A stretch of DNA of 64,000 nucleotides. It comes from Sphingopyxis sp. YF1. Its GTDB lineage: Bacteria; Pseudomonadota; Alphaproteobacteria; Sphingomonadales; Sphingomonadaceae. The notes below the pieces were generated by a model. It was not told where the DNA came from, made no database searches, and saw only the letters and a list, made by a program, of their open reading frames with translations. Position numbers and translations under genes: made by a program. The stretch lies in NCBI RefSeq assembly GCF_022701295.1, contig NZ_CP033204.1, positions 372,001 to 436,000 of the forward strand, given 5' to 3'. Shown in pieces: positions 44,738-53,941 of the stretch (the stretch's first letter is position 1; each line of letters begins with the position of its first letter).

Positions 44738-46045
44738 TTACCTTTTCGGAACCGCGGCGATCGGGCCGGTGCCGACCGGCGTGCGTTTTGCGGGCGGCAG
44801 TTCGCTGAGGTCGAGCCAGTGCGCGTCCTCGCGCTTGTGATAGCTGTCGATCACCGCGAACGGGATGCGGAAGGGAAAGCCGAAATCGCTGTTCCACAGC
44901 GCGACGACACCCGTCCGCGTCGCGGGTTCGAAGATCATCGTGGCGCGATAACCCGCGACCGCTCCCGAATGGCCCGCAAGCCGGTGGCCGCCATAGGTGA
45001 AATTGCGCCAGCCGAGCGCATAGCTCGCATCGCTGTTGGCCTGGCGCAGCGCGCTGCCGTAAAGGCTTTCGGTGCGGACGCGCGGGCGATGCGCGCGCTC
45101 CAGCACCGCTTCGGGCAGCACGTCGGGGCGGGAGCCCATCATCGCCTGCATCCATGTCGCAAAATCGACGATGTCGCTTTCGACGCCCGCGGCGGCGGGA
45201 ACGCGCCAATAGGCTTCCTTGACCGGGCGGACCTGGCTGCCCCGGTGCGGCTTGGCCCAATCCTTGGCGCCGGTCAGCCGTTCCATCCCATACCCCGCGC
45301 TGATCATGCCGAGCGGTCGGAAAAACCGGTCCTCGACCGCGTCGGCGAAGGGCTTGTGCGCCGCCGCGGCCAATATCTCGCTCGCCGCGTCGAAGGCGAT
45401 ATTCTGGTAGGTATGGCAGGTGCCGGGCTCGCATTGCAGCGGCGCGGCGGCAAGGTTCGTGCGCAGCGTCGCAGGATTCTGCCCTTCCTCGAGCTTCTCG
45501 TCATAGGCGTTTTTGGTCAGGCCGGTACGCTGCGCCAGCAGGTCGTCCAGCGAGATCCGTGCCTCGGCGCCCCCGGGCAGGCGCAATGACGTGCGCGATC
45601 CGCCGACCGGGCGGTCCAGATCGACAGTGCCGTCGCCGGCCATCGCGGCGGCGAGGACGCCCGTTGCGGTCTTCGAAACCGAGGCCCAGCGGAACAGCGT
45701 ATGCGGCGTGACCGGGGCTCCGGTCCCGGCGTCGGCGACGCCATAGGTGCGCACGAAGCTGAGTTTGCCGTCTTCGACCACCGCGACCGCCAGCCCCGCC
45801 ATTTCGGGTCGCTGCGCAAGGTCGGACAATTGCCGGTCGAGCGCGCGATAGTCGATCCGCCCGCGCCATTTGGCGGGTGTGTCGGGCAGGTTTTCCGGCC
45901 CCCGCATCGGGATCGCGACGCTCGCGAGGGGTGTCCGGACCCCGGCGGCGTGAAGACCGAACCAGCCCGTCAGCCCCAGCGCGACGACCGCGAGGAGGAT
46001 GATGAAAACGCGCGGGACGGACCCGTGATCAGATGGCGACCTCAT
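44738..46045 (-). CDS. Serine hydrolase of the beta-lactamase/class C family
   Basis: A 435-residue penicillin-binding-like hydrolase with an N-terminal membrane anchor (about residues 12-31). The catalytic SVSK (SxxK) is near residue 123, the second motif YQN near 215, and HSG replaces KTG near 340. Members include esterases, D-aminopeptidases and beta-lactamase-like proteins, so resistance should not be assumed. Its start overlaps the end of scoB by 17 bases. Confidence 0.87.
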   Translation of the reverse strand: MRSPSDHGSVPRVFIILLAVVALGLTGWFGLHAAGVRTPLASVAIPMRGPENLPDTPAKWRGRIDYRALDRQLSDLAQRPEMAGLAVAVVEDGKLSFVRTYGVADAGTGAPVTPHTLFRWASVSKTATGVLAAAMAGDGTVDLDRPVGGSRTSLRLPGGAEARISLDDLLAQRTGLTKNAYDEKLEEGQNPATLRTNLAAAPLQCEPGTCHTYQNIAFDAASEILAAAAHKPFADAVEDRFFRPLGMISAGYGMERLTGAKDWAKPHRGSQVRPVKEAYWRVPAAAGVESDIVDFATWMQAMMGSRPDVLPEAVLERAHRPRVRTESLYGSALRQANSDASYALGWRNFTYGGHRLAGHSGAVAGYRATMIFEPATRTGVVALWNSDFGFPFRIPFAVIDSYHKREDAHWLDLSELPPAKRTPVGTGPIAAVPKR

Positions 46046-46670
46046 ATGTGGCCGTCGTCTTAGCCGCGACTTCCTCCGCCGTCACCCCCGGCGCGAGTTC
46101 GATCAGCCGGAACGGGCTCGCATGATCGTCGCGCTTGAACACCGCGAGGTCGGTGATGATCATGTCGACGACATTCTTGCCGGTCAGCGGCAGCGTGCAG
46201 GCCGGGATGAATTTGGGGCTGCCGTCCTTGGCATTGTGCTCCATCACGACGATGATCTTCTTCACGCCGGCGACGAGATCCATCGCGCCGCCCATGCCCT
46301 TGATCATCTTGCCGGGAATCATCCAGTTGGCGATGTCGCCATTTTCGGCGATCTCCATCGCGCCGAGCACAGTCAGGTCGATATGGCCGCCGCGAATCAT
46401 CGCAAAGCTGTCCGACGAGCTGAAATAGGCCGATTGCGGCAGCTCGCTGATCGTCTGCTTGCCCGCGTTGATCAGGTCGGCATCCTCGTCGCCCTCATAG
46501 GGGAAGGGGCCGATGCCGAGCATGCCGTTCTCGCTCTGGAGCGTCACCGTCATCCCCGCGGGAATATGGTTCGCGACGAGCGTCGGGATGCCGATGCCGA
46601 GGTTGACGTAATAGCCGTCCTGCAGTTCCTTCGCGGCGCGCGCCGCCATGTCATCACGCGTCCAGGCCAT
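46029..46670 (-). CDS. scoB: 3-oxoacid CoA-transferase subunit B
   Basis: Subunit of succinyl-CoA:3-ketoacid CoA-transferase, which moves CoA from succinyl-CoA to acetoacetate. The 213-residue protein has [17 protein letters not shown] and the catalytic glutamate in [12 protein letters not shown]. Although scoA (48177-48887) is in the same direction, two unrelated genes lie between. The ATG shares one base with the acid phosphatase stop (TAATG). Confidence 0.94.
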   Translation of the reverse strand: MAWTRDDMAARAAKELQDGYYVNLGIGIPTLVANHIPAGMTVTLQSENGMLGIGPFPYEGDEDADLINAGKQTISELPQSAYFSSSDSFAMIRGGHIDLTVLGAMEIAENGDIANWMIPGKMIKGMGGAMDLVAGVKKIIVVMEHNAKDGSPKFIPACTLPLTGKNVVDMIITDLAVFKRDDHASPFRLIELAPGVTAEEVAAKTTATYEVAI

Positions 46671-47560
46671 TATTTCGGCTCCCATTTTTTGTCGGAGGGG
46701 AAGGCGTCGCCCCAGCCCAGTTTTTCCCACGGGCCGTAGACGGGGTTGGGGAAAAGGAACCAGCCCTTGTCCCAGAGTGCGGTCGCGCCGGCGTTCGTCG
46801 CAAGCGCCATGCGCTGCGTCGCGGGCAAATCCTTGACATTGAACTGCTGGCTGAAGTCGCCGAGCTGGTCGCCGCCAAGGATGATCACGCAATATTTCGA
46901 TGCGATCGCCCTGCGGCGTCCGTCCTTGCTCGACCCGCCGGTGTCGTCGCCCATCAGGAACAACGTCTCGCCATGCCTGAACTCGCCCAGTCCTGCGGCA
47001 CGCAGCGTGTCTTCGCTGCCCTTGGCGGCGGCGGCGGTGCGGTTGGTGTTCGCGATCACGGTGATGCCCGCGGCGCGCAGGGCATTCACCATCGCGACCG
47101 TGCCGGGCATCGCGATCGCCTTGCCCGCGCCGGTCTTTTCCCACTGGTCCCAGACCTTGGGGTCAAAAGCGGTGCCTTTCTCGGCGAAGTACCGCATGGG
47201 CCCCAGATTCCAGATCAGGGTCTCGTCGGCGTCGAACACGGCTGCGAAGGGCTTGCTGCCGCACGGTTCGAACGTCGGGGCGTCCATGGTCGCGCCCGGC
47301 GCCAGCACGACGCTGTCCTTCGGCCTCTCCCTGATTCGCCACGCGCCATAATCGGCGATCCGCGCATTGGTGGCGCGCACCAGGGCCGCAGCTTCGGGCG
47401 AACCGTAGAGATATTGCAAAGCGACCGGCGGCTTGGCGGCTTCGGCCGGTGCGGGTGCAGCGGCGGGGGGCGGCGTCAGGGGCGCGGGTGCCGGGGAAGC
47501 CGCGCAACCGGCGAGTCCGCAGCCGGCGGCAAGCAAAAGCCAGTTCCGGAACGTCGTCAT
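46670..47560 (-). CDS. HAD-superfamily acid phosphatase lipoprotein, e(P4)-like
   Basis: A 296-residue predicted lipoprotein: a signal sequence ends in the lipobox LAGC (Cys about residue 19), followed by a Pro/Ala-rich linker. The DDDD-type HAD motif is [10 protein letters not shown] near residue 111, with TNTNRT-like and [10 protein letters not shown] blocks downstream, as in H. influenzae e(P4) 5'-nucleotidase. It probably releases nucleosides or phosphate at the outer membrane. It sits between scoB and an unknown exported protein, overlapping both. Confidence 0.86.
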   Translation of the reverse strand: MTTFRNWLLLAAGCGLAGCAASPAPAPLTPPPAAAPAPAEAAKPPVALQYLYGSPEAAALVRATNARIADYGAWRIRERPKDSVVLAPGATMDAPTFEPCGSKPFAAVFDADETLIWNLGPMRYFAEKGTAFDPKVWDQWEKTGAGKAIAMPGTVAMVNALRAAGITVIANTNRTAAAAKGSEDTLRAAGLGEFRHGETLFLMGDDTGGSSKDGRRRAIASKYCVIILGGDQLGDFSQQFNVKDLPATQRMALATNAGATALWDKGWFLFPNPVYGPWEKLGWGDAFPSDKKWEPK

Positions 47561-48180
47561 TCGCTTCCTCCGCTGATGTGCGGTCGATATTTCGGATCGA
47601 TCAAAGCTTCGGCGCAGGCGAGGCCAAGATAGCCCGGATTGTCCAAGTCGTAGTCCCCCGCAATTCCCATCGCGCCTGCAATGTCAGCTTTTGGCTTGAT
47701 CCGGTTGGCGGCCGGATCGGTTTCGGTTGGCAAGGGGCTGGAAATCTCGAAAAAACGCTTGAATAACTCGATGCGGATTGCAGCGAACTCGGGCGCGAGC
47801 GACCGTTCGGACTCGCGGCGTAGACGAAAGCTCGCACGCGTCAGCGGTGACGCGTTGAAGGAAAGAAAGCGAGCGGCTTTGAGCATGTTCTCGTCGACCG
47901 TCTTGCGGATCGCGGCCGTGTAGCCCGCCTTGAGCGTCGAAAAATGGACCGCCAGCACATCCTTTCGGGCCTGGCTGACCAGTTGGCACCCCTTCAGGAA
48001 GCCGACCCGGCGGATTTCCGCGCGAACCTCGGGATTGTCATATAGCGCGCTGCTGACGGGGCCGGCGAAGCGCGCCTGCCCCGCCGCGAGATAGTCGATC
48101 TTTTGCTCGACCGACCATGTTGCGGGGTCGGGCACGCTGATGGCCGGGGCGGCCGACATCAAGGCGAGAACCGCTATCAC
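47557..48180 (-). CDS. Exported protein of unknown function between scoA and the acid phosphatase
   Basis: A 207-residue protein that I do not recognise. GTG 48180 overlaps the scoA stop (GTGA) and starts a short signal-like segment ([16 protein letters not shown]). The remainder is helical and charged, with single cysteines in KGCQLVS and GLACAEA. Its stop overlaps the phosphatase start (ATGA). It therefore sits in a fully overlapped five-gene set, though no function is suggested by sequence. Confidence 0.72.
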   Translation of the reverse strand: MIAVLALMSAAPAISVPDPATWSVEQKIDYLAAGQARFAGPVSSALYDNPEVRAEIRRVGFLKGCQLVSQARKDVLAVHFSTLKAGYTAAIRKTVDENMLKAARFLSFNASPLTRASFRLRRESERSLAPEFAAIRIELFKRFFEISSPLPTETDPAANRIKPKADIAGAMGIAGDYDLDNPGYLGLACAEALIDPKYRPHISGGSE

Positions 48181-48887
48181 GCGGTCTCGCGCGGGCGCGT
48201 CGTGCGGAATTCGATCTTCTTGTCGTAGGGCGCGCCGAGGACGAGGCGCTTTACATAGATGCCGGGCAGGTGGATCGCGTCGGGGTCGAGGCTGCCGACG
48301 GGCACGATTTCCTCGACCTCGGCGACGCAGATCTTCGCCGCGGTCGCCATCGGCTGGTTGAAGTTGCGCGCGGTCTTGCGGAAGATGAGGTTGCCGCTCT
48401 CGTCGGCCTTCCACCCCTTGATGATCGCAAGGTCGGCAAAGATACCGCGTTCGAGGATATAATCCTGCCCGTCGAAATTCTTCACCTCCTTGCCTTCGGC
48501 AACGAGCGTGCCGACGCCGGTCTTGGTGTAGAAGCCCGGAATGCCCGCGCCGCCCGCGCGGCAGCGTTCGGCGAGCGTGCCCTGCGGGCAGAATTCGACC
48601 TCGAGCTCGCCCGCCAGATATTGCCGCTCGAACTCCTTGTTCTCGCCGACGTAGGAGGAGATCATCTTTTTGACCTGCCGCGTGCGGAGCAGCTTGCCGA
48701 GCCCTTCGCCGTCGATCCCGGCGTTGTTGCTGGCGATCGTCAGGTCTTTCGTACCCGCGTCGCGGATCGCGTCGATCAGCCGTTCGGGGATGCCGCACAG
48801 GCCGAAACCGCCCGCGCAGATCTGCATGCCGTCGAACAGAAGTCCTTCGAGTGCGGCGGCTGCGTCGGCATAGCGCTTGTTACCCAT
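48177..48887 (-). CDS. scoA: 3-oxoacid CoA-transferase subunit A
   Basis: Partner of ScoB, 236 residues, carrying the [13 protein letters not shown] coenzyme A-binding segment near residue 23. ATG 48887 is chosen over an in-frame ATG at 48902 because GAGGAG is well spaced from it. It heads a same-strand run (scoA, unknown, phosphatase, scoB, serine hydrolase) with overlaps at every junction, and is divergent from a LysR regulator, which could control it. Confidence 0.94.
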   Translation of the reverse strand: MGNKRYADAAAALEGLLFDGMQICAGGFGLCGIPERLIDAIRDAGTKDLTIASNNAGIDGEGLGKLLRTRQVKKMISSYVGENKEFERQYLAGELEVEFCPQGTLAERCRAGGAGIPGFYTKTGVGTLVAEGKEVKNFDGQDYILERGIFADLAIIKGWKADESGNLIFRKTARNFNQPMATAAKICVAEVEEIVPVGSLDPDAIHLPGIYVKRLVLGAPYDKKIEFRTTRPRETA

Positions 48888-48972
48888 CAACGGACTCCTC
48901 ATTGCTGTCGGCGACGATCTTGGCCGATAAAATCCATCAATTCTAATTACTCTATTTTTCGATTATGCATAA

Positions 48973-49905
48973 ATGATGTCGATCAATCGCGTCTCGCTCT
49001 ACCATCTCGAAACCCTGCTCTGGATCGACCGGCTCGGGACCTTCTCGGCGGCGGCCGAACGATTGAACACGACCCAGCCCGCGGTGTCGGCGCGGATGCG
49101 CGAACTCGAACAAAGACTCGGTTCGCCGCTGTTCCGCCGCGACGGCCGGACGATGTCGCTGACCGCGGCGGGACGCAAGCTGGTGCGCGATTGCGACCCG
49201 CTGCTGCGCGACATGCAATTGGCGCTGCTCGGGAGCGGCGGCTATGGCGAGGCGAGCGGGGTGGTGCGGATCGGCGCGGGCGAGATTGCCGCGGCGAGCT
49301 GCCTTCCGGCTTTCGTCGCGGCGCTCAAGGCCGAGATGCCCGGCGTCGGGCTCGAGATCGAGATCGACCTCACAGCGAACCTGATCCAGCAATTGCTCAC
49401 CGGGCGTACCGACATGGCCTTCGCCGCCGGGCCGATCGCGCATCCCGCGCTCCAGACGCGCCCGATCGGCGAGGTCGCGCTCGTCTGGCTCGCGAGCCCG
49501 GCGATCGCGGCCGCTTTCGCGGCGGGCGGGGGCGGGGAGGTGCCGCTGTGGTCGCTCGCCAGCCATTCGCCGATCCACGGGCGGATGCGCGATGCGATCC
49601 AGTCGTCGCGCATCGCGCAGAAATCGCTGAACCTGTGCAACAATGCCCGCATGATGATTGACATCGCGCGCGCGGGCGGCGGGGTCGGCATCTTTCCCGA
49701 ACCGATGGTGCGGTCGGCTGTCGCCGATGGCGCGCTCGTCGAGCTCGCGGGCATGCCGGCGCTCGCGCCCGTCGCGTTCCACGTGGCGATGCGCGTCGCC
49801 GACACCGAACCGGTGCTGCTGCGGATTTTCGACCGCGCGAGCGAATTGCGGATGGCGGCGGCGACTTTGACGTCGGTCAAGGAAAGCGCCGCCGCGGCCG
49901 GCTAG
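48973..49905 (+). CDS. LysR-family transcriptional regulator, divergent from scoA
   Basis: A 310-residue LysR protein with an N-terminal winged helix (FSAAAERLNTTQPAVSARM in residues about 24-42) and an effector-binding domain. The 85-base AT-rich divergent region contains the palindrome TTATGCATAA (48963-48972) immediately before its ATG, a possible operator. Control of the scoA set by a short-chain acid or CoA-related ligand is inference. Confidence 0.88.
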   Translation: MMSINRVSLYHLETLLWIDRLGTFSAAAERLNTTQPAVSARMRELEQRLGSPLFRRDGRTMSLTAAGRKLVRDCDPLLRDMQLALLGSGGYGEASGVVRIGAGEIAAASCLPAFVAALKAEMPGVGLEIEIDLTANLIQQLLTGRTDMAFAAGPIAHPALQTRPIGEVALVWLASPAIAAAFAAGGGGEVPLWSLASHSPIHGRMRDAIQSSRIAQKSLNLCNNARMMIDIARAGGGVGIFPEPMVRSAVADGALVELAGMPALAPVAFHVAMRVADTEPVLLRIFDRASELRMAAATLTSVKESAAAAG

Positions 49906-49934
49906 ACCTGCTGCATTCACTACAGGAGGGCCCC

Positions 49935-50744
49935 ATGCGTTCGATTCTTGTCCATGCCGATCATGATCCCGCCAACGAAAGCCGGATGCAGGCCGCACTC
50001 GACATCGCGCGGCGCCAGCGCGCGCACGTCACGCTGATGATCGCGACGCCGTTCCAGCAGTTCATCACGGTCGATCCGTTCGGCGGCAGCTACCTCGCGG
50101 CCGAGGCGATGGCGAAAGCGCAGGCCGACGATGCCGCGCTCGAAGCGGCGCTGTCGGCGCGCCTCGCCAGGGAAGACGTGCCTTGGGACGTCGTGGTGGC
50201 CGACGGTGATATCGCGGGCTCGCTCGCGGCCGCGGCGACCTTCGCCGACCTCGCGATCGTCAGCCTGCCCGGCGGCAAGCGCGACCGGCGGCGCGAGCCG
50301 GCGATGCTCGCGGGCGACCTCGCGCTCGCGATCAGCGCCCCCGTGCTTGCGCTGCCGCAGGATCTGGCGACGCTCGATTTCGACGCCCCGGCGCTGGTCG
50401 CGTGGAACGGCAGCCCCGAAGCCGCGCACGCGCTGCGCGCGGCGATCCCGCTGCTTGCCGGGCGGCGTGTCGAACTGGTGTCGGTGGGCAGCGACGACGG
50501 CAGTCTGCCGGCGACCGACGCGCTCGCCTATCTGTCGCGGCACGGTATCCATGCCGAGTCGCGGGTCATCGCGCGCGGCGCGGTTTCGGTCGAGGAGGCG
50601 CTCGAAAAGGCGGCGCTCGACATGGGCGCCGGGCTGATCGTCATGGGCGCTTTCGGCCGCGGCCGGCTGCGCGAGACGCTGTTCGGCGGCGTGACCCAAT
50701 ATCTGGTGACGAGCGGGCGCGTCCCGTTGCTGCTCGCGCACTGA
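49935..50744 (+). CDS. Tandem-domain universal stress protein
   Basis: A 269-residue protein with two Usp-like halves. The second half has the ATP-binding-type glycine motif GAFGRGRLRETLFGG near residue 240 (G-2x-G-9x-G form), and the first half has a degenerate one. It is convergent with the HAD gene; the two stops are embedded in a perfect palindrome CTGACGCGCGTCAG (50741-50754). Confidence 0.88.
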   Translation: MRSILVHADHDPANESRMQAALDIARRQRAHVTLMIATPFQQFITVDPFGGSYLAAEAMAKAQADDAALEAALSARLAREDVPWDVVVADGDIAGSLAAAATFADLAIVSLPGGKRDRRREPAMLAGDLALAISAPVLALPQDLATLDFDAPALVAWNGSPEAAHALRAAIPLLAGRRVELVSVGSDDGSLPATDALAYLSRHGIHAESRVIARGAVSVEEALEKAALDMGAGLIVMGAFGRGRLRETLFGGVTQYLVTSGRVPLLLAH

Positions 50745-50750
50745 CGCGCG

Positions 50751-51413
50751 TCAGGGGAGCGGCATCTCCAGTGCGGCGGACAGGTCGACCAGTGCCTGTT
50801 CGCCGCTCGTCACCTTGATCGCGTGCATGCCCAGCATCGCAGCCGGTTTGCAGTTGATGCCAAGGTCGTCGAGGTAGATGCAGTCCGCCGGCTCGGTGCC
50901 GAGCGCCTCGCACATCATTTCATAGATGCGCGGGTCGGGCTTGCGCACCCCGACCTTCGACGATTCGATGACATGATCGAATCGCGCCATGATGCCTGCC
51001 ACTTCGTTCGCCGCTTCTTCGCTGCGCGCCATGCCGGCGCCGCGCAATCCCATCTTGCCGCCGGGAACATTGTTGGTGATGCAGCCGATCGTGAAACCGC
51101 TGGCCTTGAGCGTGTCGAGCGCCGCGACCATCGCCGGGCGCACCGCGCCCGCGAGCACCGCGAGCACTGCTTCGCCGCGAAGTTCATGTCCCTGCGCCCG
51201 CGCTTCGTCGGCGAACAGCGCGTCAAATGCCTCGGCGTCGATTTCGGCGCGCTCGAACCGCGCCCAGGCGTTGCTGTCGGGGTCGATCGAATTGACGCGG
51301 CGAACGAAGTCGCGCGGCAGGTCGTGTTCGGCCTCGAGCCGGTTGAACGCCTCAAAGGGCGATGCGGTGATGACGCCGCCGAAGTCGAAGATGATGTGGG
51401 TGTATCGGGCCAT
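50751..51413 (-). CDS. HAD-IA hydrolase, ACAD10/soluble-epoxide-hydrolase N-domain type
   Basis: A 220-residue phosphatase-like protein. HAD motif I is FDFGGVITASPF, with CITNN (motif II), the Lys in KVGVRKPDP (motif III) and LDDLGINCKPA (motif IV). The combination is typical of the N-terminal HAD domain of ACAD10 and soluble epoxide hydrolase. Note that motif I is DFGG, with glycine where many HAD phosphatases have the second aspartate. It is 67 bases downstream of an APH-like kinase, the same pairing found as fused domains in ACAD10. Confidence 0.85.
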   Translation of the reverse strand: MARYTHIIFDFGGVITASPFEAFNRLEAEHDLPRDFVRRVNSIDPDSNAWARFERAEIDAEAFDALFADEARAQGHELRGEAVLAVLAGAVRPAMVAALDTLKASGFTIGCITNNVPGGKMGLRGAGMARSEEAANEVAGIMARFDHVIESSKVGVRKPDPRIYEMMCEALGTEPADCIYLDDLGINCKPAAMLGMHAIKVTSGEQALVDLSAALEMPLP

Positions 51414-51480
51414 GGCGCGGCTAGAGCGAAATTCGCCCGCCGCGTCAAATGCCGCGATGCCGCCTTGCCGTTGCCCGCCG

Positions 51481-52521
51481 CTATAGCAGCGCGAGGCTGT
51501 CCAGTGCGAGCGCCTGCCGCGCGGGACGCTCGGCCATCACCGCGAACATCTCGTCGCCGCGCGCCGTGCGCTCGACGCTCATCGATGCGAACACCGCCAT
51601 GAAATAGCCGCTGAGCGCGCCGAGGCGATAGTCGGTCCACAGCGCGTCGGGGTCGGGGTCGATCCCTTCGGTTCGCAGCGCGGCGATCCACCGATCGAAG
51701 GCGGGGCGGTCTGCGGCGGCGCGTTCGGCGGGGTCGGCGATGCTCGTCCCGACCAGATAGGCGATGTCGGTCGCGCCACCACCGCGGCCGAGCGTCTGCC
51801 AGTCGACCAGCCAGCAGCGCTCGCCCCCGGGCGCGAACAGGATATTGTCGATCCTGAGGTCGCCGTGGATCATCGTTGGTGCGTCGGGATCGCGCGCCAG
51901 ATAGGCATCGAGTCGCGCGACGATGCCCGCGCCGAGGTCGAGGATGTCGGGGGCGAGGCGGTCTGCATAGCGCTCGCGAAAGCCGAGATAGAGCTGCGGG
52001 AAGAGGGTTCGGATCAGCGGGGCGTTGTCGCGCGCAAGCCAGTCCATGTCGGCGAGCCGCGGATCGTCCCACAGATGCGCGTGGAGTCTGGCCGCCGCGT
52101 CGATGCACGGCGCCAGCCCGGCAAAGCCCAGCCCCGCGAGTTGGTCCCCCTGCCGCGCGGGGGCGAGGTCCGAAAGAATCAGGATGAAATCGACGTCGTC
52201 GTCGGCGATTTCGGCATGGTAGCAATGCGGCGCGGCGACACCGCTGTCCGCGGCCAGCTCGCGATACCAGCGCACTTCCTTGACGTAGGTGCCGGTGAGT
52301 TTGGCGATGTTGCGACTCGCTTCGTCGTGGCTCGGGCATTTGGCGATGACGGTCGCGGGGCCCGCGGCGCCGTCATTCCAGTCGAGCGTCAGGCGATAGC
52401 TGTCGCACATCTGGCCGGTGCCGACCGGGATTGCGGCAAAGCCCTCCAGCCCGCCCGGGTGCCCCAATATCGTGCCGAGCCATTCGGCGGACATCGCGTC
52501 CGGCGCGGTCGGAAAGCTCAT
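51481..52521 (-). CDS. APH-like (phosphotransferase) family kinase
   Basis: A 346-residue protein with an aminoglycoside-phosphotransferase fold. The catalytic loop reads MIHGDLRIDNILF near residue 222, and the metal-binding aspartate follows in LVDWQTLGRGGGATDIAYL; the N-terminal lysine lies in ATVIAKCPSH. Similar proteins, like the APH domain of ACAD10/11 and LvaA, phosphorylate hydroxyacyl substrates, so antibiotic resistance is not the first guess. It overlaps the DUF7065-like gene by four bases. Confidence 0.86.
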   Translation of the reverse strand: MSFPTAPDAMSAEWLGTILGHPGGLEGFAAIPVGTGQMCDSYRLTLDWNDGAAGPATVIAKCPSHDEASRNIAKLTGTYVKEVRWYRELAADSGVAAPHCYHAEIADDDVDFILILSDLAPARQGDQLAGLGFAGLAPCIDAAARLHAHLWDDPRLADMDWLARDNAPLIRTLFPQLYLGFRERYADRLAPDILDLGAGIVARLDAYLARDPDAPTMIHGDLRIDNILFAPGGERCWLVDWQTLGRGGGATDIAYLVGTSIADPAERAAADRPAFDRWIAALRTEGIDPDPDALWTDYRLGALSGYFMAVFASMSVERTARGDEMFAVMAERPARQALALDSLALL

Positions 52522-53609
52522 GCGGCGGGGTCCATCAGCCCGGTCAGGCCCGAGGGGGTGTGCGGGCCGACGAACAATTGTTCGAGCATGCCGACGCCGC
52601 GATGCGTCGCGCCGCCATCGACCAGTTCGGCAGTGGTAAAGGCCTGGATGTGCATCGCGAGCGGATTGCCCCAGTCGCGCTCGGCCTCGGTCAGATGGTC
52701 GTGCGCGACGGCGGGTTCGGGGCCGTGGTCGAAGCCATGTCCCCAGACCGGGTGCGTATAGCCGAGCCCGCTCATCGCAAAGACCGGTCCCGACGGGGTC
52801 AGTCTCAGCCGGCGGTCGCCGCCAAGGTCGGCGGTCAGCTTCGTGACGCGCCGCGTCCCGCTTTGCCACTCGACGGCAAAGGTCGCGGCATCGAAATGCG
52901 TCTCGGCGCCCGCGTCGCTCGCGATCACCGCGCGGCGGTTCCACGGACTGCCCGCACCGTCGTCGTTGCTGTGGAAAAACAGCGACCGGTCGCCGAAATT
53001 GCACGGCGTCCACAGCCAGAAAAACTGGCTGAAATTGCCTTCGGGCGGCGGTTGCGGTTCGCTCGCGCCGACGGGACGCACGCCCCAGCTGCGGTCGCGC
53101 GTGCCTGCCCAGCCCGCATCGACATCGATCCGCGTACCGTCCACCGACAGCCAGCCCGACCAGCGGCCGCTCTGCGTCATCCGCGTATAATCCATGAACA
53201 GTCGGGTGCCGTTGCGACGGATGAAGCGCGGCTCCTCGACCGGGAAATGGCGCCCCGTGAAGGTCAGTTCGGCCGCCAGCGGACCGTCGTTCGGCGCGAT
53301 GCGCAGAGTCACGACCTCGAGCGGCGCATCGATGTGGATTGCGATCGGTCCCACCGACAGGTCGAGCCGCTCGCCGCCCGACCGGCGGCTGGCGCGCAGA
53401 TTATGCTGCACCCCGTCGACGATCACGCAAAAGCTGGCGTCGATGATCCCGAGCTGGGGGTAGAATCCCATCGCCGCCGCGAAGAAGACCGACCCGTCGG
53501 CGCTGTAGCCGTTGAAGAAATACCGGTCGTAGAAGTTGCGGTCGGTCCCCGCGAACGCAATCGGCTCGCTGGTCTGGTGCAGCGGATAGTCGTCGCCCTT
53601 GGTCAGCAT
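52518..53609 (-). CDS. AttH/DUF7064-DUF7065-like protein
   Basis: A 363-residue beta-rich protein resembling the lipocalin-like AttH/CrtC group (DUF7065 plus DUF7064). Characteristic segments are DRYFFNGYSADGSVFFAAAM at the N terminus, the central TRDRSWGVRP, and HDHLTEAERDW near the end. Its function is unknown; relatives often sit beside APH-like kinases, as here. Its stop overlaps the APH start (ATGA), so it is the first gene of a three-gene set with the kinase and HAD. Confidence 0.72.
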   Translation of the reverse strand: MLTKGDDYPLHQTSEPIAFAGTDRNFYDRYFFNGYSADGSVFFAAAMGFYPQLGIIDASFCVIVDGVQHNLRASRRSGGERLDLSVGPIAIHIDAPLEVVTLRIAPNDGPLAAELTFTGRHFPVEEPRFIRRNGTRLFMDYTRMTQSGRWSGWLSVDGTRIDVDAGWAGTRDRSWGVRPVGASEPQPPPEGNFSQFFWLWTPCNFGDRSLFFHSNDDGAGSPWNRRAVIASDAGAETHFDAATFAVEWQSGTRRVTKLTADLGGDRRLRLTPSGPVFAMSGLGYTHPVWGHGFDHGPEPAVAHDHLTEAERDWGNPLAMHIQAFTTAELVDGGATHRGVGMLEQLFVGPHTPSGLTGLMDPAA

Positions 53610-53660
53610 CGTGGATCCTCATCCCGTTTTTTGTTGCAACCTAACGGGACGAAGCGCCGC

Positions 53661-53678
53661 GTCAATGCACCGGCGGAT
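53661..53678. repeat. 18-bp direct repeat, copy 1
   Basis: GTCAATGCACCGGCGGAT, identical and in the same orientation to 53924-53941. This copy lies just before the DUF7065-like gene and looks like the 3' tail of the metallophosphoesterase gene. Confidence 0.8.
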
Positions 53679-53717
53679 TGGCCGGGCAATCACTTCGGCA
53701 AGAGCGGGGCAGATCGC

Positions 53718-53876
53718 TCAGGAGATGCCGTAAATGCCGTTTTCGACGAATCTCGGACTCAGGGGGCCGCCGGCGGTGCGACGCGAAGAGATCATGGACC
53801 GCACCATGGGCGTCGCCCACGGCTTTGGCTTTTGGTCCCGACGATCATGGCTCGGCTTGTCCGTCTGCTTTGTCAT
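53718..53876 (-). CDS. 52-residue RiPP-precursor-like small protein
   Basis: A short gene with a strong ribosome site (CGGAGGC at 53881-53887, five bases from ATG 53876). The first 34 residues are basic and polar; Trp20, Pro23, Val25 and Thr34 are placed much as in the leader motif of lasso-peptide precursors (YxxPxLx3Gx5T), although Thr is one position early and the Gly is absent. What follows is GGPLSPRFVENGIYGIS, in which Glu45 is nine positions from Gly37. No lasso protease or cyclase lies in the window, so an orphan RiPP-like precursor is a hypothesis. It could also be an unrelated small protein. Confidence 0.5.
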   Translation of the reverse strand: MTKQTDKPSHDRRDQKPKPWATPMVRSMISSRRTAGGPLSPRFVENGIYGIS

Positions 53877-53923
53877 GGCTGCCTCCGTTCCGGATTTCCT
53901 TGTTCGCAACCCGTGGTTGTGAA

Positions 53924-53941
53924 GTCAATGCACCGGCGGAT
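53924..53941. repeat. 18-bp direct repeat, copy 2
   Basis: GTCAATGCACCGGCGGAT, spanning the stop codon of the metallophosphoesterase gene (stop at 53925-53927). With copy 1 it brackets 263 bases containing the small RiPP-like gene. Confidence 0.8.

Noticed and set aside
44738..46045. Beta-lactamase resistance gene
   Set aside because: SxxK and YxN occur in many esterases and peptidases of this family. HSG replaces KTG, and the gene is in a CoA-transferase set.
51481..52521. Aminoglycoside resistance kinase
   Set aside because: The APH fold alone is not evidence for resistance, and the HAD and AttH-like neighbours point to metabolism.
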